Positions 1 to 12,600 of a DNA stretch of 64,000 nt are shown here, in pieces. Position numbers and translations under genes: made by a program. Position 1 is the stretch's first letter, and the number at the start of each line of letters is the position of its first letter. Location of the stretch: the NCBI RefSeq assembly GCF_905475395.1, contig NC_058339.1, forward strand, positions 42,603,172 to 42,667,171. The letters run 5' to 3'. This DNA comes from Chrysoperla carnea (Eukaryota > Arthropoda > Insecta > Neuroptera > Chrysopidae). Below the pieces are notes generated by a model, which did not search any database, was not told the origin of the DNA, and saw only the letters and a list, made by a program, of their open reading frames with translations.

Positions 1-590
1 CCTAGTTTTTCGGATTTCTTTAATAGCCAATTTAGACCCTAAACGATAGATTTTAGGATCCTTAAACAAAATAAACAACTTTTGTTTGAAACATTTTTTC
101 GTAAACATCACCGCTTACCCGTGAGTGCGAAAATTATGACAAAATTTCTGTATTCATTTTCTCCAAAATTATAAAAGATTGGCAGTTGAAATTTTGCAGG
201 TGGCTTCAACTAGTGGTCTTATAAAACATTTTCGGAAAATAAAAAAAAATCTTGAGAATACTTATTACTTACTATTGAAATTTTCGAAAACCAAATAAAT
301 GGCTGCCGAAAGGTCGACATAATTGTGTTGATTTTTTAAACTCTTCTAATTTATAAAAAAAAATACTGTAAGCACTGACATTCAACACTTTCCATGCAGG
401 GTATTTTAACAACTAACTCAATCAATTGTTTGTTTTCATTTTATCCAAAAGTTGAGCAAAAATTTTTTAATGATATAAAAAACATTTTTATTGTTATATG
501 CTAACTTTAGAAATTTATTTGTACGTTTTACTAATTAATCTTTCTTTTTATAAACAATTATCTTAAATGTTTTCTTTTCATTTTTTACAG
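1..590. other. Noncoding flank or 5' intron with dispersed-repeat fragment
   Basis: No coding signal was seen. Bases 1-135 match the dispersed family also present near 4217-4320 and 63900-63990 (shared core AACAACTTTTGTTTGAAACA, followed by GTAAACATCAC and a CCGTGAG motif). The remainder is AT-rich sequence leading to the splice acceptor at 590. Confidence 0.5.
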
Positions 591-670
591 GATATTTTAC
601 TACAAATAGAAAAGCTACAAAGAATAAAAAAAAAATTAATATGTGAAAAAATAAAAAAAATTTGTCAAAA
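591..670 (+). other. 5' UTR of the sarcospan-like gene with a 3' splice site
   Basis: A pyrimidine-rich tract ending TTTTTTACAG (581-590) precedes an A-rich, stop-containing leader that runs into ATG 671. This looks like a splice acceptor for a noncoding first exon lying left of the window. No promoter can be named here. Confidence 0.45.
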
Positions 671-3600
671 ATGTCTATGAACACTAATAATTCAAATTTT
701 AATACAATTGTTCAACAATTAAATGATCGTGCACAAGTCCAGTTGCAACAATCACATGGACGACCTGTTAGTTTTTATGATAATTATCGTGTAAATATTA
801 ACAATAATACTAATAATAATAATGGTGTCAATGGTACAGCAACGCTAAATGGTTATCCATCATATGTACAACCTAGTGCACCGCTAGTACAACCAGAAGA
901 TGATGTAGATGATAATGATGATGTAAATAATGAAAATGATAATATTAGTGAGAGAAATGATAATAATAAATTTAATAATCTAAATGGTGATAAAAATTAT
1001 TTAATTAATAAAACACATTCGCGTTCACAATCAGTGTTAAGTAGTCATTCACAGCCGCCTCAACAGCCGTCCTTAGCGTATTGTTTGAATACGACGGTAC
1101 CCCAGAATATAGCGGCATCAACGATAGCGGGACGACATGCACCAACACGTAATAGTTTACGACATAGTCGTATGATTGTTATGAATCGTAGTGGAAAAGG
1201 TAATTATTGTTATTTATTTCTATTCGGGTGTGGAGTTGGCATTTCTTATATTATAAGACACAACAGGCCTAGCGAATGGACTAAGCAATATCGTCAAGAA
1301 ATTGGCTACTCTCTAGAAAGAGAGAAATTAAACGTGTGGTCAATTCCTGTCTCTTTTCTATATGCCTGTGGCATTGACATAGAGAAAGATCAACTGGACG
1401 CACGATAGCTTTTCCTCTCCTATTTTCTGAGATGGGGACGTTCAGTCCATTCTCTGTGCCTGTGTAAGACACATCTTTTCAACCAGAGAAATTGATAAAC
1501 GTGTATGCATACCGCAAGTTATTGACATCCACACCATTATTTCAGAATGCATACGGCAAAATAAAGGAAACGTTATATAAACGTTCCTTTCTTACGAACT
1601 TTAGCTAAATGGTTCAAATGGAAATTTATTTCAAATTTCTATCTCCACCATGTCAATTAATTTTTGCCTTCAGTGTCTCAAAAAGTTGTAAGTGTCTAAC
1701 TGTCAAATAACTTGGCGTAATTGATAGGCCATGGGTAAACGCTTTTTATCATCTTTATATTGGTTAACTAAAATGTTGGAAGCAAAATAATCTTAAAAAT
1801 TAAACGCGCTATGTTTTACTGGAAGTAGTAAGAATGTCGGCTTAAACCAATTTCATGGAATGATTTCAGTTTTATGCATGGTGTCGAATAGATCAATAGA
1901 ATTAGTTTCAATTAGTTTTAGAATCACATCATCGCTGTTACATTTGACATGTTTTCTATCATAGTTAACTTCCGAAATTCTTGAATATTGTCACCTTTTC
2001 TACCAAAAAAGTTTATTAATTTTAGATTTTTTTGTGACTCTCGGTATTTTTACTGCCAGAAGCAATTTTTTATCATGTTTTCTCTTGGAAATACTACAAA
2101 ATACTTTCCCATTAAGACATAAGTGGTTAAATAAGGGTCAGCAATAATACTTTGTAGTTTAATCTAATCACACATATATGCGTGCATCAATGCACCCATG
2201 AGATTAAAAATAATTACATATGTACAATTGGTAATAACTTTTCAATTCATTATCAAGGTGAACAAAATTTCCACACTTGGATGTAGGTAATGTAATCCTA
2301 TTATAGAATGTACAAGACCAAACTGTACTGGTTATTCAATGAACGAGCCTGTTCAATGTTTACGATACTAGTCGAATAACAGCATTATTATCGTACGCCT
2401 GCGAAATTTGCACAATGAGTGCGTAACACGAGTGCGAATCATACGTATATCGTACAAAACTTAACCTACGTCTCTACAATGTGAAAGGCTTACTGATAGC
2501 CCTGGAGCCCGTGACAGGAAAACCGCATTTAGGTACACGGATTTAGAACTTTCGCATATGAATCAATACTATTTTACGATAGGTACAATATGGACTAGGT
2601 ATACCAGAGTTTATTCTGGCAGAAATATTTTTTGCCAGGATTTTTTTATTTTTTACTGGTGTGACAGATATTTCCGTTAGTGAGGCGTTTCCTTGGTAAC
2701 GATACACTACTTTAATTATAGAATTGTATGGATGCATATATAATAGTATGGATTGCATTTATGACTTACATTGAAAATTTAATATTATTGTCTCACAAAT
2801 TTAAATAAATTATTATAATAATTTACATTTATAAAATAATATTTGATTTCTTATTTTCACAATCTTTAATGCATTAAATTTAATAAAGTACTGTTTTTCA
2901 ATAATTTTAATTTGACATTTCCAATAACAATAACATGTACAGAATTGCAAATTAGTCTTAACAGCCTCTTTTATCGCCAAAATTATTCACTGGAAGCGCT
3001 GGCATCGATTTTATTGTCTGTACCATGACTACACACACAACAAAGATACTTCTAATATTTGTATAAAGATAATTGTAGACTTGTAGACTATTTCGATACA
3101 GATTTTGTGATTTGAACGGAAGAAGAACTTTACAATATAAGTCTTGTGTTATTAATAGGTAATGTTTAGTTAATTATATCCTGTTGATGTACCTTTATAA
3201 AACAGCTAGATATACATATTTATATTTTATAGTTAAGCTATCTAACTATGTATAATAATAACATATAATGGTAATGTATGGTACAATATCTACTTATAAA
3301 ATATAAATAAACAGTTGAGTCAATGAAACGGAACATTAATTTTACATGGGTCATTAAATGTGTTCAAATACTGAAAATAGCAAATCTATCTATAATAATC
3401 TATGTATCATCTATTTCAATTCACATTTTAGAAAATTAAATACTAATTTATTAGATTCATCATTCAAATAGGATTCTGATAATCAAAAACGTTAATTTGT
3501 TATATTCTATGAGTATATAGAGCGTTTGCGATTAATTAGGTGAATATGCCGTTACTTTTCTCATTTTAAGGTAGGCATTAAGAAAATTAGTTTAGGCTTT

Positions 3601-6600
3601 CTCAAGAAAATCGGTCAAAAATAATGTTTACAAAGACCCAATGACGGACGGACAACCTAAAATGGACTAATTAGATGATTTTATGAACACCTATACCAAA
3701 ATTTAGTTGGTAGAATCAATATTTTTAAGCGTTACAAATTTGGGACTAAACTTAGTATACCTCGTATATTACATATATACATGGTATAATAAGAAATAAT
3801 GAGCACATTTCATTTGTGAATGAGATAAAATTAAGAATGATGTTAATTTTATTTTAATTACTTCAAAAATTGTTTTATTTATTCATTTTTATTTTTATTT
3901 AAACGAAGCATACTGTCTGAAGAAAAGTTTTTACATAATTTATTTTAAAACTTTTATGACATGTGTCTACAGCAACACTACTTAAAATACAAGCCTAGCG
4001 ATTTTTTTTTTAATCATTTTGAAAATAATTTGCTATTAAATTAAAGGATCCGTTTCTACCCATCCAGTGATTCTATCGTTATGTCCATACAAACACTCAT
4101 AATAATCCCGTAAGACCATTTTTCGATTAGTTCATTAGTCCAAAGCTGAAATGAGCTTCATAGGTCAATTGGGTCTTGGGTCCATAGGACCCATTTTGTA
4201 AACCGTTTAAATGTAAAAAATGTTCCTTATAAAAAATAAACAACTTTTGCTTGAAACATTTTGTCGTAAACATCACTGTTTACCTGTGAGAACGCAAATT
4301 AGGCACAAATTATATAGTATGTTTTATATGGGAATATCTTTAAGTGTGTATATATGTATGTTTGGCTATTTTTCTTTACATATATGATGTAAAAAATAAA
4401 CGATTACGTTATCAACACCTTCTTTACATGGTATTTCAACAATTAACTCAATTGTTTGTTTTCACTTGTTTTTATTGATAATTCACTTGCATTTATACTT
4501 ATTTCAGGAAATTAAAATTATTTCCTCAAAAATACACTACATATTTTGTATTGATAAAAATTTCTCTTCTTTGCTAGTAATCGAATAACCTTAAATAGAA
4601 ATACTTACCAATCCTTGTATGATGTAGTTTAACTGTACATTTGACGAATATTTAATTAAAGCACATAGCGTTCATGCTCTGAAACACATAAAAAGTCATT
4701 AACGTAAATTTTTTGTTTGTAAACTCTTTTGTTATTTTTTTGTTTGTTCCGTTGATTTTAATTTCAATTCAAAAATAAACCATATAAATAGTTGTAGGTG
4801 TGTGTCATACGTGTATATGTTGTCTGGTAAACTTGACATTGGACCGGATGATTCGTTTCATTCATGTTGACACAGCTTGGGTAAAATTTATTATTTCTAA
4901 TGAAGAGATATTTTAATTATCTATAAAATACATCAAATGTTTTTATACGACACCACAAATTTTAATTTTTCATTTCATATGCTATGCATTTCATACATAA
5001 TTCATTAAAACATTTCGTAAATTAATGTTTTCATAAAGTCATCTTATGTCTGAATACCTAGTATTTGAGAAGGCCACACAAATTAGATTATAACAGCGGT
5101 TAAACGATTGAAATTTATCTTAAAAAGAGACCATCTCCCAAAAGCCTGTTAAAGAACACCTTCAGCCATTCTATTCCTTAAATAATTTTGAGTTTTTAAA
5201 AATTTTAACATAAGAAAATTTGCCTCTCAGGCAGTACCCTGGCAGCTACTATAACAGTATATAAAGGTTGTTGAAATGAGATTTAGAAAGCCTCCAAATA
5301 TAATTTGGTCATATCTGTCTTACGATACCACAAGAGTGTTACTATCTTCCCTTAGTATTGGTTTGTTCTAGAATGGTTTCAGGAGTAGCTTAAAATTCAT
5401 ATAGAATACATCTGGACATTTAATGATTCTTGTGAACGGTAGCTTTGTACCATTTCAAGCAAGCTCGTTCAATTCGAGAATCTCAGCAATATCAACGGTA
5501 CGATATGCATATCTTGTTTACTTTTTCCTTGAGAGAACCGACAATTCTATACCGGCTTAGAAACAATTTGAATATCTCAGCTCTTCCTATTCAGATAAAG
5601 GCAGATAGTTTAAAAGAAATTTTTTCGGGTCTGGAAGTTTCTACACAAATTTTCCTTTGCCTAAAGACCACGAATTAATCTGAAGTTACTTATTTCCCAA
5701 CTACTAGACATTGTGCATAAATTTTACTGTCAGTACGTAGTACAAGATTAGCTCTTTTAAAATCAGGAAAAAAAAACACTAAAATCAATTTAAGTTCAAT
5801 TTTCAAACCAGTATGCGCTGACCATATTCGGTAAAGAAATATGCGATCTTAAGACCAAAAAAATGATACGCAGTCCAGGAAACTGCCGACAGTAAATACG
5901 TAAAATCATAAGCATAAGCAAAAATTGATATTATTACCATCACTACATAGTATAAAACAAAGTCGCTTTCTCTGCCCCTATGTCCCTTTGTATGCTTAAA
6001 TCTTTGAAACTACGCAACGGATTTTGATGCGGTTTTTTTTAATAGATAGAGTGATTCAAGAGGAAGGTTTATATGTATAATAACATCCATTAAATAGTGA
6101 AGAAGTACTGCTATTTTTGAGGTTTCTAATGTGATGTCGTAAATAATTACATTTTTTCCGCATACATTGCAAACGCAGGCTGAACCTTGCACCCGTGCTA
6201 AGCCGGGGCGGGTCGCTAGTACTAGATAATCCGGGCACATTTCGCTGTGGTTCCCTTCGCTGTGGTTTTTTTTCCTTACTTTACTATATCTGTTGATCAG
6301 GAGCTTATATCGATTCTTCTTTAAAATTGGATATTCCCAGAGGTTAGTAATATTGTTGCACGTAACAGCGATCTTATCCATTTAAATACTTTCCTTCTGC
6401 ATTCTATAAAGAAGTTTTATAAGATTATGAATTATATAGAAATTCCATTTTTGTGAATTAAATGACGTACAAACATCAATATCCACTCACAACATAACTT
6501 TAAATTGATTTGAAATTGAAAATATTATTGAACAATAATTTTAATAACAATAATTGTTCATAAATGTACATGTTTCTATCATTATGGTAATAGTATTATT

Positions 6601-9600
6601 TATCAGTGTTAAACATCTGTTCCTGTAAATCAATGTTATTTATATTCAATAAACATCTTCAACTTCAATATTTTATCTGTAGAATCGATTTCTATTTTTT
6701 CACCATATTAAGAGTTAGATTGTAGTATAATAGCCTAGTAATGATAATTAACTACTTACTTAAATAAATTAATTAACAATATAATTTTATCATCTACACA
6801 TAATTGTTAAATATGCCCGATGGCTTTATTTGGGTTAAATTATTAGGTATACACTAAATAAGGAAGAATTTAAGGTATATATATTTTTTACTTTTTGTAA
6901 AATGCGCTCTGTAAACCCTTAATATCAATCTCGTATCGAAAAATAGATCTGATTTTTATATCATGTATATGAAATATACCAAGGTATACAAAGTTTAGTC
7001 CCAAGTTTGTAACGCTTTAAAATATTGATACTATGAACAAAATTTTGGTATAGGTGTTCATAAAATCACCTAATTAGTCCATTTTCGGTTCTTTGTCTGT
7101 CGTCTGCCGTCTGTCCGCCTGTCATCAAAATTACTCAAAAACGAAAAGGCATATCAAGCTGAAATTTTTATTGGCATATCAAGCTAAATTTTTACCCGTG
7201 AGAGCGCAAATTATGCGCAAAAATATTTCGACGTTATGCCTACATACCTCGAATAGATTGGCTATTAATTACGTTTTTCCTTAGGGAGATCATTATACAT
7301 AATACAGTGGAACCTCGATAACTCAAGCCTAGTTAAGTCGTATTCCTCAGTTAGCCGAAAAAAAATGCCATTCCCTTCCGCTGAATCCCCAAAAACGCGG
7401 TACCTTGAATTATTAATCTTTGTAACACGAACAAAATGTTTTTGATAGTACATACTCTGTAACTCGAATTTCAAAAAGCAAACTCCGTAAGCCGTAGCAT
7501 AATGTAATGACATGTAGTAAGTAAAATATAATCGCGCCTTTCTGAATCTAAATTTTAGCAATCAGATCCTCTGTATCTCGAACGGTAGGTTACAAGTCGA
7601 AAACTCATTAACTCGAAATTTTATGCATTTTCCTTGACACTCGAGCTATCGAAGTACCGCTATATGAATAGAAATAGAAAGATACGTATTTATTATATTG
7701 ATAACAATCCAAGTAATTCAAAACGATGTTATTATATTTTGTAAGTTAAAAAGTAAATATTTACCTACTATAAGAATAAGTAGTATTTTTTAAAAGTAGA
7801 CCATCTTGATAAACATTGGTATAATAAAACAATAAAAAGTATTAAAAATTATGGTTACAATATTTTCTTTTCCACCCACATGTAATAAAACAAATAAATA
7901 CAACTTATGAAATAATAATATAATTATATCTATATTCATGTACAGTAAAAGTCGGATATAACATCCTTCAAAAAATTGAATCTTATAAAACTAAAAAAAG
8001 AAAGATAGTATCTCCTGCCTAAATTTCGTAAGCGGAAAAATGAAGATATATCTCGAAAACTTAGCGATTTCATTAGCCGTTGAATTCTAACAGACTCGTT
8101 TTTAAAATTTGTTACCATATTTCTTATCCTGTACTCATGATTTATACCAAAAATGGTTATTTGTATGGGAAAATATCAGTGTAACTTATTTGTAGAAAAT
8201 TTTTTCACTAAGAAGGTACTGTAAATGTATTCTTGACATTAAGTCCACTGTTTTCAAAATATTTTCAAAAAGAAGTATTTGTATTAAAACCTTAGTATAT
8301 TTTCTCAGCCATTGAAATATTTAGTCCCCAGTACATCACATATTTTTTTCGATTATTACCACACGGTCCAAACTTCATGAGTGGCTTTGACGAATCTGCC
8401 ATAGGTACTTTATGTTAAGACGACTCTCTGATATGCTGCGTTTTCGAGCTTGACGCCTCTAAAAAAGTCAGTTTGACCTTGTATTGATTATTTACGATCT
8501 CTCGATCTCTATTACATATTCCTTACTTATTGTAAATGAAAGATAACGTGGCCTAAATACTCAGATAAGTACTGTCCGACAAATGTAGTGCAACGTTGGT
8601 TGAGTGCACCGTCCGTAACACGACAATTGAACAGGGTATTGATTACTGATGACCACATGACTGATTTTTACGGAAATATTTAATGAATATATGTATTATT
8701 TTTTTGATCGTCCGATAAATTTTTTGCTCTGTTTATCCAGCCTGACCAATGTTTTGTTTACTAACATGTTTCGAACGTAGGATTGGATAAACAATGCAAA
8801 AAATTTGACGGACAGCTCAATCGTCAAATTATGCATATAATTATTAAATGTTTCCTCAGACACCTGTCATGTGCTCATCAGGAATCAATACCCTGTTAAA
8901 TTGATGTTTTACAGACGGTGGCCACCATAATATTTTATTTACAATAAGTAAGGAGTACGTGGTCGTAAATAATGAATACACGGTTATATTGAATTGTTTA
9001 GACCCATCAAGCTTGAAAGCGCAGCATTTCTGAGAATCGTCACAATATAAAGTATGGCAGAATCGTCAAATCGACGCTACTCGCAAAGTTTGGAACGTGT
9101 GGTAATGACTAAAAAAATTACATGGTGCACTGAGGACTAACTTTTTATTCCCCTTCGAATCAGAAACGGGACAATGGAGCACCCAAATATGTCACTATCT
9201 TACGGTTTATAAATGACGTATACATATAAGTTACTATTTTTAGATTGTTTGATTTGGCATTTCCGAATTATATATCCTGAATAAATTATAACATTTATCT
9301 AAAATAATTACACGGATATTCGATATAGAAAACCTGACTATCGTATGCTCTATATATCAATTTAAACTTGTGGATTCTAAGCAATGACGTTATGGATGAC
9401 TTACACAATAATTATTATCTATAGTTATTTACAAAACAAATAAACGTTTAGAAAACTAAATGGTTCGTAAAGTAGCGGAACCATCTACTGCTGCAATAAT
9501 AAATATATTATAACAAATTAGTGTTGGTTACGTAGGTTGAAGAACTTAAAATGTTATTAACTATTATTTTGTTGTTATACATATACATATTAGTATTATT

Positions 9601-12600
9601 GTTATTTTGATATGTGCCTAATTAATTGTTTTTTTATCGTTTTAAAAACATAAGAGGACATTGATCTTATATTATATAGGTAGTAGGTACGTACTTATAT
9701 TATAGGTAGATCAATTTTATTCCGTTTCAAGGTAGATCAAAATTACCCCCCCTCCCTGTGCCTCCCCCCGTAAGGACGTCTATGTACTTACTTGTATTAT
9801 AGGTAGATCAATTTTATTCCGTTTTATAAGTGTTAGAATAGATTTATAGATATTTCCATGTACCTCACACCCGATAGAATTATATTCCTTTCGCTATAAG
9901 TTATGTATTTTAATTGAAAAATCTATTGACGTAGATGAATTTCGACTTGAGCGGGCACTCTTTTGATAAGAAATGTTTTACTTGTTTACCCTTTATCGTA
10001 ATGAACTTTAATGCCAAAGAAATTCATTATTTCGAAATACAATTGTAAAATATCTTAGATATGTTATGATCAAGGAAAATAAAAAGTTAAAAACAATTTC
10101 ATTTTTCATTTCTAAAGTTTATATATCACATTATTGTCAAAACAATTTTTGATTAAGTGGTAATAAGAAAATTTAGTGAAAATGACAATATAAGCAAGTT
10201 TCTATCTAAAAACAAAATATCAATGTGATTGTTTGATATTATGATTTAAAAATTTTCCATTTTTCCAATTTGGGTTTTTATAATCGATGATTTAGAGAAC
10301 TGATAGGTACAATGAAAAAGATTAGCAGACGCTTAACTTAACAATACCTACAGTTAAGTAATTCTTTTCCCTCAAGATTGTTTAATTTTGATAAGAATTA
10401 CAAGAGATAATAATCAAAAAGCAAGAACAATGGAGTTGTTTGAATAAAGCATTTATAATATCAAACAAAATTTTCACATCAATTGATTTGAAAAATTAGT
10501 GATTTTACATTTTTTGGAAATAAAGATATCTCCAGATGTTAATTTTTTAGTTTTAAAATTCAACAAAAATTATTTGCAGGGGGGTACAGTAGGTACTGAA
10601 TTGAATTAAGTAAAAATGAAATTCAATTAAGTAAATTATTTCAATACCAAAAAGAAGAATAGAAGAAGCTACTTTTATCTAGCTAGAGCCATTGTCTATT
10701 TGCATATTCATAAATAAATAATTGACAACTTTGTGGGTGGTATAACTTCCGTGTACATAGACTGTATACGGACTAAATTATGTAGGTAATGCATTTTAAA
10801 CTTTTTTAGATTTTCCGTTTTTATCTGATACTTTCGAAAACGGCTTGTAGAATATTTTTTAATTCAATTTATTCGGTTGGCATTCTCAAAGAAGGTAGGT
10901 TTATTACCAGTTTTTATAGTCGATATTGAATAACAATATGTGCAGCACTTATAATGAACGCTACATTACTGCCTGCGTAGCATTACAAGTTACAGAAATA
11001 CGTCGATTAGAAAGGGCAGAGAATTCTCTTGGATTAGAGCTTGGGTTAGGAATATCGATACCCTGTACTGTACTTTGATTACGAATTTTGAATTGTTTCG
11101 TACTTGTGTATACTTTAGTATACATAACTCAAAAACAATTAGCCGTAGAATATTGAAATTTATGATTTGAGACTGTAACATCTTAAAGTGACCTTCCCCT
11201 TCCTTCGCACTTTCTTGTTTACAGTGAAATAGAAAATTTCTAGTTTTCAAAATAAATATCCATTTTGGCTATCCATGTGTTATTGATCCATCCCAAAGTA
11301 GAATGGTGAACTCTGAATCACCACGCGTGGTTGCAAAGTTAAGTCCAAGTAACAGCAATGTAATAATGAAAGATGATAGTATATTAAGCTAGAATCACGG
11401 GAAGTAATCAGTAGTTCGATTTGCTTTTAACGTTTCCTAAAATTTCTTTTATTATTTTTTTCTCGATATCGTTTCGCATAAGTTGCTCTGCTATCTTAAC
11501 GGATGTTTGTGTATATGTATTAACATTGTCAATTTTTTACGGAAGTGAATAAGTACCTACTCACAAAATTATGCTTCATTCAATAAAGTATGCGAAACGG
11601 AAATTGTATTTTATGTAGACATACAAATTTACTAATATTAGATACAAACATTTGTCATTTGAAGAATAAAAAACTTTGCCAAATATGTACCTATTGTATA
11701 AACTTAACAATAAAAATACATCAACTGTTTCAGTTAACCACGCCATTTAGGGGGTCTGTAAATATTATTATTAACATACAGGATGTTTAGCAACCATTGG
11801 AAAAACTGTGGGAACCATTGTTGTCGATGGTTTACCATCATATGATGATGCACCGGATAAGCAATATAAAAAGAGCATAAACAAAAATTCAGTTTAAAAA
11901 TTTCAAAAGCCAAAATTCAAACAAACTCCAGTTTATCAACCAGTTTTAAACAAATTATGCAGTTCCGAAATGTTTTTGTGCAATTATAAAAAGATTTAAA
12001 TAAAAAATTATTTTTTAAAGATAAGATTTTATTGCATGATTTTATTTCTACAAAAAGTAGAAAACAATTTTTCTTTTAAGTTACTCATACATGACTATTT
12101 GTAAAAGTTGGATCCACTCAATTTAAAATGTCAAGAATGATTCGAAATATCTCAAGCTTTTACAAATAGTTTAGTAAAATCAAAGCTTTTTCCTACAAAA
12201 GCATTTTTAATTTAAAACTTAAAAAACGTATGTTTATCAGATAAGGTGGAAGCGATGGGAAATCAGGTCATACTTGCATGGAAAATTTTAGTTCAATCGG
12301 AGTTTTTAAATTCATTCATAGTTTTCCAAAATTATCTAATGCAAAAACGATGAGTTCTAATGAGGGATTTTAAATATGTATTCTTCAATTTAAGGCAGTA
12401 TATAATAAGTGAAGAGCATCACTGTGTAATAGTAAGGACTATTCGCACAATGGAACGACAACTGCCTTCGTGCCAAGCAGAATATAATAAGTGAAAAGCA
12501 TCACTGTGTAATAGTAAGGACTATTCGCACAATGGAACGACAACTGCCTTCGTGCCAAGTTTTTAAATCCTGTTAAAGAATGTTCTGCAAATCTGCACTG

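Noticed and set aside
1200-1408. Exon 1 reading frame continuing past the donor to a stop at 1408
   Set aside because: The GT at 1200-1201 joins in phase to a conserved sarcospan exon. The read-through part has no family resemblance and would lose all four membrane segments. Intron retention is possible but unsupported.
6010-6381. 123-codon minus-strand ORF with several Cys
   Set aside because: It overlaps the Helitron-like repeat, including its terminal hairpin. The cysteines come from the repeat's GC-rich end, not from a conserved domain.
7265-7561. 98-codon minus-strand ORF
   Set aside because: Lies almost entirely inside the pogo-like MITE, which carries no transposase motifs.
7942-8223. 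Possible second pogo-like unit starting TACAGTAAAAGTCGGATATAAC and ending near TACTGTA
   Set aside because: Only about 10 bp of the right end pairs, so the boundary cannot be supported.
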